Positions 33,515 through 40,684 of a stretch of 64,000 bases of DNA are shown piece after piece (position 1 is the stretch's first letter; each line of letters opens with the position of its first letter). Position numbers and translations under genes: made by a program. Below the pieces are notes generated by a model. That model saw only the letters and a program-made list of their open reading frames with translations. It was not told the DNA's origin and made no database searches. Origin of the DNA: Bryobacterales bacterium (GTDB lineage: Bacteria > Acidobacteriota > Terriglobia > Bryobacterales > Bryobacteraceae); contig JADLDI010000157.1 of NCBI GenBank assembly GCA_020846745.1, positions 59,953 through 123,952 on the forward strand. Reading direction: 5' to 3'.

Positions 33515-33823
33515 ATGAGTAACATCCGGGCATACTGGGCGGCCGTTCGCGAGGCGGCCGCCTCCCTGAAAGAACCTTGGCCTTACGTCATGTCACTTGA
33601 AGACCCGTCGCGAGGGATTCGGGGCGGGGTAGTGGTCCAGGTGTCTCGCGATGCGGCGGCGGAACTCATCGCCAGGAAAACACATCGCCTCGCTACCGAG
33701 CAGGAAGTTTCGGGTCACCTGGCGGACGAAGATCGGAAACGGGTTGAGTACGCGGAGATGGAAATCGTTCGGCGCAGATATCAGAATCCGCCGATAGATC
33801 CAGTCATCCGCAAATCGAAGTAA
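33515..33823 (+). CDS. Small head-region protein, unknown
   Basis: A 102-residue protein two bases after the coat gene stop. It is amphipathic at first (YWAAVREAAASLKEP) and has a small beta region (SRGIRGGVVVQVSRDAAAELI), with a charged C-terminal helix. Its position suggests a head accessory or head-completion role. No family recognised. Confidence 0.55.
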   Translation: MSNIRAYWAAVREAAASLKEPWPYVMSLEDPSRGIRGGVVVQVSRDAAAELIARKTHRLATEQEVSGHLADEDRKRVEYAEMEIVRRRYQNPPIDPVIRKSK

Positions 33824-33829
33824 CGGGAT

Positions 33830-33856
33830 GCGGAGGCGGCGGGTGGCCTCCGCGTT
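33830..33856 (+). terminator. Hairpin after coat operon, weak terminator
   Basis: Stem GCGGAGGC (33830-33837) and GCCTCCGC (33846-33853), 8-base loop, followed by GTTTCC. The stem is strong but the T-run is short, so partial termination is likely. It separates highly expressed coat genes from connector genes. Confidence 0.5.
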
Positions 33857-33877
33857 TCCAAGTGAGGGAATTTTCTA

Positions 33878-34684
33878 ATGCTTTACATTGACGGTGACCA
33901 TGTTTCGCTGGCCGATCTGAGCGGTATCGATCCAGAAGTCGTTGACATTGCGACGGCTGAAGGCATCAGTCTGGACGCGATCATCGCTCAAACCTGGGGC
34001 GATTGCGGCGATGAAATCCAGGCGGCAACTCAGTCCTTCACCAGCAACGTATCTCGCGTTGCCTTGCGTGAGATCGTTATGTCAGGCACATTGCGCCGAT
34101 GGATGACGTACAAGGCGCTCGCCCTGTTCTATCGCGCCGCCACTAATCGCCGGGTGACGGATCGCTACGAGGCTAAACTGGAGCGCATAGAAGCCGCACT
34201 GAACGACCAGTGGAGACTGCTGTGGGCCAACGGGATTCCGCTGGCTACCGCTCCGCTCTACCGTCCGGGGGCGACCCACGCATCCGCCGGGTCATTCGGA
34301 CTCCAGAATATATCAGCCATACCTGGCGGGTCAGAACCAGGGCGTGCCCGTTGGGTGCGGATCACTTGGGTCGATGCGCGATACACGTTTGGCGGAGGTA
34401 GCAACGGGGAAAGTGCGCCGAGTGAGATTGCGGCTATCGAGATACCTGCGGCACACGTACTGCGCGTTTCAATCGCCGGTCTCATCCCGCCTAGCGTAGC
34501 AAGTGGATGGAACGTCTACGCAGGCGATCCAAACGGGGCGACTTACCTGCAAAACTCCATACCGATTCCGATTTCTGATACCGCCTGGACCAACTCTACC
34601 GAGTCGTTCGGAGGCATGGAACCTGGGGATGGACAACCATCCGACCGCTACGAACAATTTGCTTCTATCTTTCCGAGGATGTAA
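33878..34684 (+). CDS. Head-tail connector protein with C-terminal Ig/Fn3-like domain
   Basis: A 268-residue protein. The first 115 residues are helical (SLADLSGIDPEVVDIATAEG to RYEAKLERIEAALNDQWRLL), like the gp6/gp15 head-completion family that sits under the portal. The second half is beta-rich with GRARWVRITWVDAR, ESAPSEIAAIEIPA and VASGWNVYAGDPNGATYLQ, resembling an Fn3- or Ig-like sandwich. A similar domain phrase (GATGYVVFGG) occurs in the tail-tip protein at 45434. The stop's last base is the first base of the next ATG. Confidence 0.65.
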   Translation: MLYIDGDHVSLADLSGIDPEVVDIATAEGISLDAIIAQTWGDCGDEIQAATQSFTSNVSRVALREIVMSGTLRRWMTYKALALFYRAATNRRVTDRYEAKLERIEAALNDQWRLLWANGIPLATAPLYRPGATHASAGSFGLQNISAIPGGSEPGRARWVRITWVDARYTFGGGSNGESAPSEIAAIEIPAAHVLRVSIAGLIPPSVASGWNVYAGDPNGATYLQNSIPIPISDTAWTNSTESFGGMEPGDGQPSDRYEQFASIFPRM

Positions 34685-34851
34685 TGACGGTAACTGAAGA
34701 TTACAAACAGATGCACGTTCGCCTCTTGCCCGTTGTAAAAGAGGTAGTTATCGCCTACAGTAAGGAGCGCCGGATTTCGATAGACGAAGCGCTCCGCCGG
34801 CTTATCGAGGCGGGCCTCAAAGCGGAGAATAGACGACGTGTCCGTCCGTGA
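34684..34851 (+). CDS. Small ribbon-helix-helix-like protein
   Basis: A 55-residue protein (MTVTEDYKQMHVRLLPVVKE, then VVIAYSKERRISIDEALRRL, then IEAGLKAENRRRVRP). The short beta strand HVRLLP followed by two helices is the shape of ribbon-helix-helix DNA-binding proteins. Its ATG shares one base with the upstream stop and its end overlaps the next gene by 14 bp. A small regulator among late genes is odd but seen elsewhere; fold assignment is by pattern only. Confidence 0.55.
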   Translation: MTVTEDYKQMHVRLLPVVKEVVIAYSKERRISIDEALRRLIEAGLKAENRRRVRP

Positions 34852-35650
34852 AGTGCTCGACCAGCACGGCTCGTTCATTGACTCTTTGGTAAGTTGGTAC
34901 GAGGCGGAGTTGCGGGACGTAGTAGCATCCGCTCAAGCGCGAACCCTGGCGGATCTCCAGTTACGCCTGCAAATCTCTAACGGGAAGATCGCCCGTACAG
35001 CGGCCAACCAGCGCGTTCTTCGCCAAGTGGATGACTTCCTGGCGGCGGCGATGGAGCGGGCAGGGTTCTATCAACTTACCGACGAATTCGTCCGTGGTTT
35101 CAATGGACATTTTCAGTACTTCGAGCGCGTCCTTGACGCTATCTCGGAAAACCTGAAAACCCCTTTAAAAGTGCAGTTTTCCAAGTCCGACACCGCCCTG
35201 TTCGAGTCGCAGCAACTGAGCACGCTCGAAAGCCTATCGGCGGTGGTCGATACGGTCGCGGCAGCGGCAAAGAAGAAGGCGCTATTCAGCGTCGGCGCTC
35301 TTCCGTTCACCGATCTGGCCGAGCACATTGCAACGACGTTCGGGCGTAGCGTTGGCGAGGCTAGCACGCTGGCTGAAACCTCGACGACGATGTTCTACCG
35401 CACTATATCGGATCGAGGCTTCCAGCAGATCGAGGCAGGACTTCCGAAAGGTGCGATCAAGTACCGCTTCGAGGGACCACGCGACAAACTCACCCGGCCG
35501 TTCTGCAAGCGGCTACTGACGCGCACCCGCTCAGAACCGTTGACGCGGGCGCAGATTGAGGTATTGGATAACGGCCAACTTCCGAACCCGTTTGTGTCTG
35601 GCGGCGGGTTCTTATGTAGGCATAACTGGATCATTGCGGCAATCCGATGA
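34838..35650 (+). CDS. Phage head morphogenesis protein (Mu gpF/SPP1 gp7-like)
   Basis: A 270-residue protein with GTG start. The N-terminal 180 residues are helical. The C-terminal domain has KYRFEGPRDKLTRPFCKRL and FVSGGGFLCRHNWI, with the Cys and CxH pattern of the head-morphogenesis family. It is a minor head protein, perhaps injected with DNA or needed to start assembly. The stop overlaps the HNH gene by 4 bp. Confidence 0.75.
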   Translation: MSVREVLDQHGSFIDSLVSWYEAELRDVVASAQARTLADLQLRLQISNGKIARTAANQRVLRQVDDFLAAAMERAGFYQLTDEFVRGFNGHFQYFERVLDAISENLKTPLKVQFSKSDTALFESQQLSTLESLSAVVDTVAAAAKKKALFSVGALPFTDLAEHIATTFGRSVGEASTLAETSTTMFYRTISDRGFQQIEAGLPKGAIKYRFEGPRDKLTRPFCKRLLTRTRSEPLTRAQIEVLDNGQLPNPFVSGGGFLCRHNWIIAAIR

Positions 35651-36210
35651 TGACTAAGATCTGCACCAAATGTGGATGCGAAAAGGAAGCTACAGAATTC
35701 AAGCGGGATAGAACCAAGCCGAGTGGACTCTATTCATCCTGTCGTGAGTGTAACCGTGCGTACTGGTCTGCGGTTAAAGGGCAAATGTCCGAAGTCCGCA
35801 AGTGTCAGCGTTACCAAAACCCGGACAAGTACCGCGAACAGAGTCGGAGGCGCTATCAAAAAAATCTGGCTTTGTATCGCGCTTATCAACGTAAGTGGAA
35901 CCGCAATCATCCCGAGTACGTGGTGACACGGAAGCTGGAACGCAAGCGGGCGATTCGGCGAGCACATGGAAGCCATACCGCAGATGAATTCCGGGCGCTC
36001 GTTCACTTCTACGGCTCGCGGTGCCTTTGTTGCGGAAGACCAAACGGTGCACCGCAGAGCGATCAGGAGATTGTTCGCGATCACATTGTGCCGATCTCCA
36101 AGGGAGGCTCGAACGGAATCGATAATATCCAGCCTCTCTGCCGGGCTTGCAATTCGAGTAAGTCTGATCGGGCGATCGATTATCGTCCCCGTCGAGCGGA
36201 GGCAGCGTAG
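35647..36210 (+). CDS. HNH endonuclease 2 with N-terminal zinc ribbon
   Basis: A 187-residue protein. The N-terminus has a zinc ribbon (KICTKCGCEKEATEF and SSCREC). A basic linker leads to the HNH core SRCLCCGRPNG, IVRDHIVPISKGGSNGIDNIQPLCRACNSSKSD, with the DH, N and CxxC typical of HNH_1. It is probably a homing-type nuclease, inserted between head and tail genes. An adjacent ATG at 35650 could also serve. Confidence 0.88.
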   Translation: MMTKICTKCGCEKEATEFKRDRTKPSGLYSSCRECNRAYWSAVKGQMSEVRKCQRYQNPDKYREQSRRRYQKNLALYRAYQRKWNRNHPEYVVTRKLERKRAIRRAHGSHTADEFRALVHFYGSRCLCCGRPNGAPQSDQEIVRDHIVPISKGGSNGIDNIQPLCRACNSSKSDRAIDYRPRRAEAA

Positions 36211-36212
36211 TT

Positions 36213-36872
36213 ATGTCGTCGAGCGGAATCACAATCCGTACCACCAGCGGCGAAGATCCCAAGCGGATCGTCGCGAGGTGGAAAGAGGCGGCTACTCCGA
36301 GCGTCGGCGATGCCCTGTACGCTGGCCAGCGGCAGCGGAGCCGAATCCTCGACCGTACCGGGCGAGGACTTGATGTTGACGGAAAGCAGTTTAAGCCTTA
36401 CTCGGAGAAAGGGCCGTATTACTACAACCCGAACGGCAGGCTCGGTGCGCTTCAGAAGCAGATCGGCGACAAAAGCCAGAAAGCGGCAGCGAAACGCTTC
36501 CTGGGCAAGATCACGACGGCAGCGGAACGATCCAAGAGCGGATCGCCAACGACATCGCGCACCGGGCGCACGGTACGGTTCGAAAGTTACGCGGCATTTA
36601 AAAAGTGGCTCGGGCGGAGCGTCGTTGACCTTCGCGGACCACGTTCTCCAAACATGCTGGGCGGCTTAACAGTAAAGGCGAGCGGGAATAGTGGCGATGT
36701 TCGACTCGCAATCGGCATCTACGGCGATGCTGCAAAGCGGGCCAATGGACACAATACCGGCACAGGCACGGTCCCGCAACGAAGGTTCTTCGGCGTGAGT
36801 AAGAGGGATCTATCAGCGATGGTCGCTGACGTGAGAGCGCGTATCCGGGCGCGGCTTAAAGGCACAACATGA
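36213..36872 (+). CDS. Virion morphogenesis / tail completion protein (Mu gpG-like)
   Basis: A 219-residue basic protein. The motif PQRRFFGVSKRDLSAM near the C-terminus is the signature of the phage virion morphogenesis family (P2 gpS/Mu gpG type), which completes heads or tail connectors. The rest is basic and low in hydrophobic residues. It lies between two HNH genes, so this essential gene is flanked by mobile nucleases. Confidence 0.72.
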   Translation: MSSSGITIRTTSGEDPKRIVARWKEAATPSVGDALYAGQRQRSRILDRTGRGLDVDGKQFKPYSEKGPYYYNPNGRLGALQKQIGDKSQKAAAKRFLGKITTAAERSKSGSPTTSRTGRTVRFESYAAFKKWLGRSVVDLRGPRSPNMLGGLTVKASGNSGDVRLAIGIYGDAAKRANGHNTGTGTVPQRRFFGVSKRDLSAMVADVRARIRARLKGTT

Positions 36873-37321
36873 CATTATCTGAGAGGTTTTGGTCCAAGGT
36901 CTTCAAGTCAGACAAATGCTGGCTCTGGACAGCCGGAGTGATAAACGGTGGCTATGGGCAGATCTGGGTCAACGGGCGCAATCGCTACGCCCATCGGTTG
37001 TCCTTTGAAATCGCGAATGGTCCGATCCCTGATGGACTCGATGTGCTTCACGCCTGCGACACTCCGGCGTGCGTAAATCCGGCTCACCTTTACCTTGGGG
37101 ACGACAAGCGGAACGCGGCTGACAGGGTGGCGCGTGGGCGGTCGGCCCATCCACGCGGCACATTGCACCCAATGGTCAAACTAACGGAGGAATCGGTGCG
37201 CAGGATCTACGGTGATCCGCGACCGCAGTCAGTGGTTGCCCGCGAGTTTGGCGTCAATCAAACCCACGTCTCAGCGATAAAGAGCGGAAGGGCGTGGGGT
37301 CATTTGAGGTTAGCGGCATGA
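36869..37321 (+). CDS. HNH homing-type endonuclease 3
   Basis: A 150-residue protein resembling HNH 1 at 21543: SERFWSKVFKSDKCWLWTAG, GYGQIWVNGRNRYAHRLSFE, VLHACDTPACVNPAHLYLGD (the His, Cys/Asp and NPxHL core), and a C-terminal helix-turn-helix (SVVAREFGVNQTHVSAIKSG) for target binding. The ATG overlaps the preceding stop and its own stop overlaps the next gene, so it is neatly inserted into the operon. Confidence 0.88.
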   Translation: MTLSERFWSKVFKSDKCWLWTAGVINGGYGQIWVNGRNRYAHRLSFEIANGPIPDGLDVLHACDTPACVNPAHLYLGDDKRNAADRVARGRSAHPRGTLHPMVKLTEESVRRIYGDPRPQSVVAREFGVNQTHVSAIKSGRAWGHLRLAA

Positions 37322-37854
37322 GTCAAATTTCCAAGCGGGTGCGCGATGCAATTCGCGCGAGACTCATATCAGCCTGGGCACCTAAAGTTACGGCAGCAGC
37401 CGCGCTTTACTCGATAAGTCTCAGTGAATCCGAGCGGCTTCGAGATATCGACTGGACCGGGGCAGTGAAGAGGCAGTTCTTCCAGGGACAGATCGACCCG
37501 GATGCGCTGGACGGCAGCACTGCGACGAGTTACCCTCTAGTGATCCTCTACACCACCGAGGCGACAAATGACGGAGTGGAAAAGTTCCGTAAGTTCTCCG
37601 GTTCGGTAGAGGCTCACTTATGGTTTATCTGGACTTGGCGTCAGGGTAACGCGATTCCCAATTTCGAGGAAATCGGCGACCTGACCGAAGACACTCTCGT
37701 CGAGGTATTTCACAGCCGGGCCTGGCTCGGTTCCATCGGAAACGGCGTGGTTTATAACGGCGAGTTCTCATGCTCGCGAGGGCCGGTGACAGCAGCAGGC
37801 GAGCACTGGCGACAAGCGATTCAGGCACGCCTGCGATTTGGAGTGGACGTTTAG
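37318..37854 (+). CDS. Tail terminator-like / minor tail protein
   Basis: A 178-residue protein starting at the ATG that overlaps the HNH stop. Its order (helical N-terminus VRDAIRARLISAW, then a beta-rich YPLVILYTTEATNDG and FSGSVEAHLWFIWTW) and position between the gpG-like gene and the tail tube gene fit a tail terminator (gpU-type) that caps the tail. The family itself is not recognised. Confidence 0.6.
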   Translation: MSQISKRVRDAIRARLISAWAPKVTAAAALYSISLSESERLRDIDWTGAVKRQFFQGQIDPDALDGSTATSYPLVILYTTEATNDGVEKFRKFSGSVEAHLWFIWTWRQGNAIPNFEEIGDLTEDTLVEVFHSRAWLGSIGNGVVYNGEFSCSRGPVTAAGEHWRQAIQARLRFGVDV

Positions 37855-37861
37855 GAGGCTC

Positions 37862-38140
37862 ATGCGGAAGTTTCGTTTTGTCGGTACTACCGCCGAGATT
37901 GGGGATCGTCGATTAACCCGACTTGGCGAAGAAGTTGTTCTTTCGGCGGAGGATGCCCGCCAAGCGCTGGATGGCGGCGTGGCGCTCCTGCCAGAAGCGA
38001 TGTTCAATTCTGTCGGTTTCACTGAGCAGGAACTCTCTATCTACGCCTGGCCCGGACAGCGGATCGACACGCCGGAAGCGTTCGAAGCGAAGCTGCGAAA
38101 GGCGCACGCGCTCATCGGGAAAGAGGAGGTAAGCGAGTAA
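37862..38140 (+). CDS. Small phage protein, unknown
   Basis: A 92-residue protein with AGGAGG four bases before the ATG. It begins MRKFRFVGTTAEIGDRRLTR and reads as a small beta domain followed by a helix (TPEAFEAKLRKAHALIGKEE). It lies one base before the tail tube gene. Function unknown, possibly tail associated. Confidence 0.55.
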   Translation: MRKFRFVGTTAEIGDRRLTRLGEEVVLSAEDARQALDGGVALLPEAMFNSVGFTEQELSIYAWPGQRIDTPEAFEAKLRKAHALIGKEEVSE

Positions 38141-38141
38141 C

Positions 38142-39146
38142 ATGGCGGTTTCTCAGTCAATTCTTGAGCGCGTTTACGCGAAGATCGAGACGGCGTTCGG
38201 CACTGCGGCGACGCTCGCGGCTGCCAATTGCATGCGACACACGAAGTGCTCACTCACCGCCGAGCAGGCGTATATTCAGAGTTCGGATAAGACCGGCTCT
38301 ATCTCGGCCACCAGAGGAAGGCCTGGGGCGCGTGGCGGTCGATGGTCGTTGGAGTATGAGGCTCGACCAAACGGCGTGGCGGGCCAGAAGCCGGACTGCG
38401 ACCCGATCCTCGAAGCAGCCTTCGGGCAAGCGGCTACCGTTGTTGCCAGTACGAGCGTCACGTATTCGCTCGCGAACGCCATTAAGAGTTTCACCCTTGG
38501 TCGGTTCCGGCAGCCCTCGACCGTAATGCAGCAGGTTGGGATTGGCTGCGTCTTACAGGAGCTTGGGTTCAGCTTCGAGCAGGCGGCTAACTGTAAGTTC
38601 ACGGCGAACGGATCTTCTTTGTGGGTCCCGGATTCCGTAACTTTCTCATCTCTGGATGCGACCGGAAAGGGTGGCCTCGGTGCGTTTCCGCCGGAACCGG
38701 CTAGTCCGGTCACAAACGGCGAACCCGTGAATGGCTTGGCTGGTACAGCGACGTTGGACGGTAGTTCGCAGGCGCAAATTCGCTCCGCTTCCGTGCGCAT
38801 GTCTATGGCGGTCGAAATCCCGCGCGACCGGCTGTTCGCGGGTCAGTACGGTTCATCGCCTGAGCGCGACGTACTTGGCGCTTACGTGGATCTGACGGTG
38901 GTTGACGAGGATATCGCGGCTGTAACTGGGCTGTACTCGAAGGCGTTGTCTGGCACGCCCGTGGATATCGTGCTGGAGGCCGGCAGCGTGACTGGAAATC
39001 GCTTTAAGTGGACGCTGAAAAACTGCCTATTGCCCATGCCAGAGTTAGACGACTCGGCTCGGAAGTGGGCGTCGAACCTGCGCGGCATTCGGGCATACTC
39101 GACTTCTTTGACTTCGTTGGATGAAGTCTCCCTGATGGTGTATTGA
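38142..39146 (+). CDS. Major tail tube protein
   Basis: A 334-residue beta-rich protein before the tail chaperone and tape measure genes, the usual order. Phrases such as YVDLTVVDEDIAAVTGLYSK and VTGNRFKWTLKNCLLPMPE match phage tail-tube proteins (DUF-type Phage_TTP). A strong terminator follows, consistent with high expression of the structural subunit. It forms the hollow tail shaft. Confidence 0.75.
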   Translation: MAVSQSILERVYAKIETAFGTAATLAAANCMRHTKCSLTAEQAYIQSSDKTGSISATRGRPGARGGRWSLEYEARPNGVAGQKPDCDPILEAAFGQAATVVASTSVTYSLANAIKSFTLGRFRQPSTVMQQVGIGCVLQELGFSFEQAANCKFTANGSSLWVPDSVTFSSLDATGKGGLGAFPPEPASPVTNGEPVNGLAGTATLDGSSQAQIRSASVRMSMAVEIPRDRLFAGQYGSSPERDVLGAYVDLTVVDEDIAAVTGLYSKALSGTPVDIVLEAGSVTGNRFKWTLKNCLLPMPELDDSARKWASNLRGIRAYSTSLTSLDEVSLMVY

Positions 39147-39168
39147 GCGCGTTTTCGCTCCTGTGGAC

Positions 39169-39206
39169 GGGGCCATCTCGCTTGTTTTGGATGGCCCCAT
39201 TTTTTT
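39169..39206 (+). terminator. Rho-independent terminator after the tail tube gene
   Basis: Perfect 9 bp stem GGGGCCATC (39169-39177) and GATGGCCCC (39090 + 100 offset, that is 39190-39198), followed by A and a run of seven T. It would reduce transcription of the downstream chaperone and tape measure genes relative to the tube protein. Confidence 0.9.
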
Positions 39207-39225
39207 GAAAAGGAAAGGCATAGGT

Positions 39226-39822
39226 ATGAATTACTCATCGAAAGAACGAATCGAATCGAAGACCTGTCAGGGGGTTGTGTTTGTGATTCGAAAGCTGACG
39301 GAAGGTCGGCGGATAGAGCTTAGCCTGGCACTGGCGGAAACCTATGATAAACTGCACCTCCTCCGGCGCGAGGCAGCGAAGGTGGCAACAAGAGCGAAGT
39401 CCTTGCTCGCCGAAGCTGATGCGGCCCGCATCGCTGGCGATATCAACAAACTCGCAGAAATCAACAACCACCCAGACACGCTAGAAACCATACACGCCTG
39501 GAAGAAATACTATAATTTCGAACGCGACTCGATTTGGCCAGTGTATTGCAAGATGCTTCTCCACTCGGTAGAGGGGTTAGAAGTCGACGACAATCCTGCA
39601 CCGCCAGAAATGGCCATCAAGGACGGGCCTCCCGAACTGTACGAGGAGATTCTGGCGGCGGTGAAGAAACAACTCGGGTTGACGGAGGAAGAGCAGGGAA
39701 ACTCAGAGTCGCCTATCACTTCCAACGCACTGGGGGATGGGCGAGTGACGACTACGAGTGCGGAACCTGTGAATTCAGGGGAGACTGGCGGCAACGCGGC
39801 TGCCGGAAACACGGCAGTGTAG
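39226..39822 (+). CDS. Tail assembly chaperone, short form (G-like)
   Basis: A 198-residue protein starting at ATG 39226. It is helical, with TEGRRIELSLALAETYDKLH early and an acidic C-terminal part (EEILAAVKKQLGLTEEEQGN). It lies between tail tube and tape measure genes, where siphoviruses encode chaperones that coat the tape measure. Codons 157-159 contain the slippery heptamer at 39696, from which ribosomes can shift to make the long form. Confidence 0.8.
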   Translation: MNYSSKERIESKTCQGVVFVIRKLTEGRRIELSLALAETYDKLHLLRREAAKVATRAKSLLAEADAARIAGDINKLAEINNHPDTLETIHAWKKYYNFERDSIWPVYCKMLLHSVEGLEVDDNPAPPEMAIKDGPPELYEEILAAVKKQLGLTEEEQGNSESPITSNALGDGRVTTTSAEPVNSGETGGNAAAGNTAV

Positions 39823-40115
39823 ACGCTGGCCGGCGGGCGTGGTGGACACCAAGGTACGCGACCGAGAACGGCGGTTTAACTATCGAGGGAGTGGCGGCGA
39901 ACGAGTGTCCGGTATCGCTCATCACGCCGGAATCCAAGCGCCTCGTCGAAGTCTTCGAGCGAGCGGACTTCGCGCATCAGGGCAGCGGAGCGGCGCTCTA
40001 CGGTACCGACCTGTCCCGGTGGCCTGCTCGGGCTATTGATGCCCTAGTGGTGATCCAGCAGGAACGCAACCGTGAACACAACGCTCGCGCGATGATGAAG
40101 GAGACCGACGGTTAG
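39226..40115 (+). CDS. Tail assembly chaperone, -1 frameshift long form (GT-like)
   Basis: Ribosomes that slip one base back at 39696-39702 read 159 codons of the short form then the overlapping frame to the TAG at 40113-40115, giving about 296 residues. The extension begins KLRVAYHFQRTGGWASDDYE and has a Cys-rich part (CGTCEFRGDWRQRGCRKHG), then WWTPRYATENGGLTIEGVAA and CPVSLITPESKRLVEVFERA. The second frame has no ribosome-binding site of its own, which supports expression by frameshifting. This is the lambda G/GT arrangement. Confidence 0.82.
39696..39702 (+). promoter_or_regulatory. Programmed -1 ribosomal frameshift site
   Basis: GGGAAAC, in frame as G GGA AAC, is a classic slippery heptamer. 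After slipping, both tRNAs re-pair as GGG AAA. It sits in the overlap between the two tail chaperone frames. Confidence 0.88.
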
Positions 40116-40684
40116 CGCGGCAATGCCTGGCAGGATTCAAGCGCTTCGGCCTCGCCGACAGTCAACTCGGACAGGCGGCGGTTCTTTAGCTTGTCGCGAA
40201 GCGCCCGGCAAGTAGACACTGCCCGCCGCATAGTAGCTTCAGTCTCAGCCTGCCGTTGTCTTTCCCTCGCGGCCATCTCAGCATTGACCGCCGCGTTCCG
40301 CTTCTTGGCTGCTAGCGCTTGCCTCCTTGCCTGATCGGATGCTCCACCGAGGAACTCCGCGCTGAAGCGCTCCGCTTTGCAGTTCTTCGTTACTCCCTCG
40401 ATCTGGACGACCGTTACCTCCAGGTCCCGGCTTGGGCCAATCATGCCGCTCCATTCCCCCACCCATACGGCTGGACCGAAGTGGCATATACCGGTGACTG
40501 TAATGCGGAGTTTGGCCTCGCGCCACGTGTTCCCTGTTTTATTCACAAGTCGCGCACTCAAGGTGTCGTCGTCAAGGTGCGGGGCCTGCAAGAGCAGTTT
40601 TCCACTACCCGTAATCACGGGAACATCCTCGTCGGAAGAGACGACCGTCGAGGACAGCAGTAACAATACCGCTGGTAACCACAT
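40112..40684 (-). CDS. Exported protein, antisense cargo gene in tail operon
   Basis: A 190-residue protein on the - strand between tail chaperone and tape measure genes. It has a signal peptide (MWLPAVLLLLSSTVVSS), a beta-rich domain with two Cys (ITVTGICHFGPAVWVGEWSG; VTKNCKAERFSAEFLGG) and a charged helical tail with two more Cys (VSTCRALRDKL, ALESCQALPR). Its start codon abuts that of the tape measure gene (CATATG), so its promoter must lie within that gene. No family recognised. An independently transcribed exported protein suggests lysogenic conversion; this is inferred. Confidence 0.72.
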   Translation of the reverse strand: MWLPAVLLLLSSTVVSSDEDVPVITGSGKLLLQAPHLDDDTLSARLVNKTGNTWREAKLRITVTGICHFGPAVWVGEWSGMIGPSRDLEVTVVQIEGVTKNCKAERFSAEFLGGASDQARRQALAAKKRNAAVNAEMAARERQRQAETEATMRRAVSTCRALRDKLKNRRLSELTVGEAEALESCQALPR

